Source: Methylobacterium sp. 17Sr1-1
GTDB taxonomy: Bacteria > Pseudomonadota > Alphaproteobacteria > Rhizobiales > Beijerinckiaceae
Direction of reading: 5' to 3'
Length of the DNA stretch: 64,000 bases
Assembly: GCF_003173775.1 (NCBI RefSeq)
Contig: NZ_CP029552.1
Span: 2,642,001 to 2,706,000 of the forward strand
The notes under the pieces were generated by a model. The model made no database searches, had not been told where the DNA came from, and saw nothing but the letters and a program-made list of their open reading frames with translations. Positions 63,496-64,000 of this stretch are shown here, piece by piece; within the stretch, counting starts at the first letter, position 1, and each line of letters begins with the position of its first letter. Position numbers and translations under genes: made by a program.

Positions 63496-63656
63496 GACCC
63501 CCTCCGCGTCATTCCGGGGCCGCGAAGCGGAGCCCGGAATCCAGAACCGCAGGTGGTATAGAAAGAAGCGGAACGCGCCTCGCTCTAGTCTCATCCATCC
63601 GCGGTTCTGGATCCCGGGCTCCGCTTACGCGGCTCCGGGATGACGCGGAGGGGGTC
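63496..63656. repeat. Dispersed inverted repeat, family B, copy 3
   Basis: This is the longest copy: arms of about 55 bp (63496-63550 and 63601-63656) run from GACCCCCTCCGCG to CGCGGAGGGGGTC, with the shared core 'ccagaaccgc'/'gcggttctgg'. It lies between the acyl-CoA dehydrogenase and enoyl-CoA hydratase genes. Confidence 0.92.
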
Positions 63657-63699
63657 AGGACAGGATTTTGATCTCGGAGAGGTACCGCACAGCGCCCCC

Positions 63700-64000
63700 T
63701 CACCCCGCGAGCGCCAGCGCCCCGTCCTGCAGGAAGCCGCCGCCCCCGGTCACCGTCTCCTCCAGCCCGCGCGCGGCCGTCGCGAGGTTCTCGGCGAAGA
63801 ACCGGGCGAGCGCGATGCGGGCCGGATGCGCCGGGTCGCTCTCGCCTCCTTGCGCCGCCGCATGCGCCGCCAGCGCCGCTTGCGCCAGGCAGGTGCCGCC
63901 TTGCGCGAGGCCGAACAGGCGCAGGTACGGGGTGGCGCCGGCGAGCGCCTCCTCGGGCCGGTTCGAGCCCAGCGCCTTCAGGAGGTAGCTCGTCGCCCGG
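63700..64000 (-). CDS. Acyl-CoA dehydrogenase, C-terminal fragment (cut by window edge)
   Basis: The last 99 residues are seen, with a TGA stop at 63700-63702. The sequence 'ATPYLRLFGLAQGGTCLAQA', 'ARIALARFFAENLATAARGLEETVTGG' is the extra C-terminal helical domain found in large (about 590-aa) acyl-CoA dehydrogenases. The catalytic core is outside the window. With the crotonase and SDR genes on the same strand it suggests a beta-oxidation-like group, although a long inverted repeat sits between them. Confidence 0.8.
   Translation of the reverse strand, partial: RATSYLLKALGSNRPEEALAGATPYLRLFGLAQGGTCLAQAALAAHAAAQGGESDPAHPARIALARFFAENLATAARGLEETVTGGGGFLQDGALALAG

Overview
The window is about 70% G+C, densely coded, and reads as chromosomal DNA of an alphaproteobacterium of the Hyphomicrobiales (Rhizobiales), most likely Methylobacterium or a close relative. 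This rests on the gene content (class II DAHP synthase, eutBC without a microcompartment cluster, a BacA/SbmA-type ABC exporter, a cyclase-TPR protein, DUF6894 and PepSY proteins) and on the many dispersed palindromic repeats typical of that order. The genus is an inference. There is no rRNA operon, prophage, integrase, transposase or CRISPR array, and no gene for a dedicated DNA-binding transcription factor.

Layout. 1-2510: the 5' part of a membrane-bound class III cyclase and a MASE1-GGDEF diguanylate cyclase. 2661-3884: argC behind what looks like an arginine-codon leader peptide and an intrinsic terminator. 3954-9548: dppABCDF peptide importer. 9798-11950: eutBC. 11994-16725: mixed small genes (transglutaminase, DUF6894, orphan MNT nucleotidyltransferase, SDR, PepSY, GNAT) with several repeats. 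17048-20145: four-gene polar amino-acid importer. 20158-20531: a pair of tiny membrane-protein genes. 20709-23905: OsmC and a sulfonate-type importer with a strong promoter. 24151-27646: glnD and grpE. 27706-30657: pabB-pabA-pabC folate branch. 30759-32454: rimO followed by a second tiny membrane-protein pair. 32683-35704: nicotinamidase, quinone reductase, UbiH-like hydroxylase. 35890-37354: orphan ParA ATPase with a Lys/Ala/Pro-rich partner and direct repeats upstream. 37581-41394: exported protein, 2OG-Fe(II) oxygenase, SbmA-like ABC protein. 41495-41774: two identical tRNA-Val(CAC) genes. 42008-47543: gph, rpiA, DUF2059, O-antigen-ligase-like protein, gor. 47518-51563: a minus-strand run of cyclase-TPR, PAP2/haloperoxidase-like and glutamic-peptidase-like genes. 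51842-56186: DAHP synthase, an AT-richer tautomerase, fatty acid hydroxylase, creatininase family protein, tRNA-Glu(CTC). 56404-64000: large exported deacetylase-like protein, deoC, exported proteins, and a fatty-acid-type group (SDR, enoyl-CoA hydratase, acyl-CoA dehydrogenase C-terminus).

Most genes are housekeeping or transport. The parts I consider least described are: (i) the candidate arginine attenuator in front of argC; (ii) two unlinked copies of a two-gene cassette of tiny membrane proteins (80-92 aa, two helices, then 32-43 aa, one helix) sharing a helix motif; (iii) the ParA plus disordered-partner pair; (iv) a roughly 107-bp palindromic repeat found twice, each copy supplying the stop codon of the neighbouring gene; and (v) the cyclase/PAP2/G1-peptidase gene run. 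All function calls come from reading the protein sequences, with no database search.
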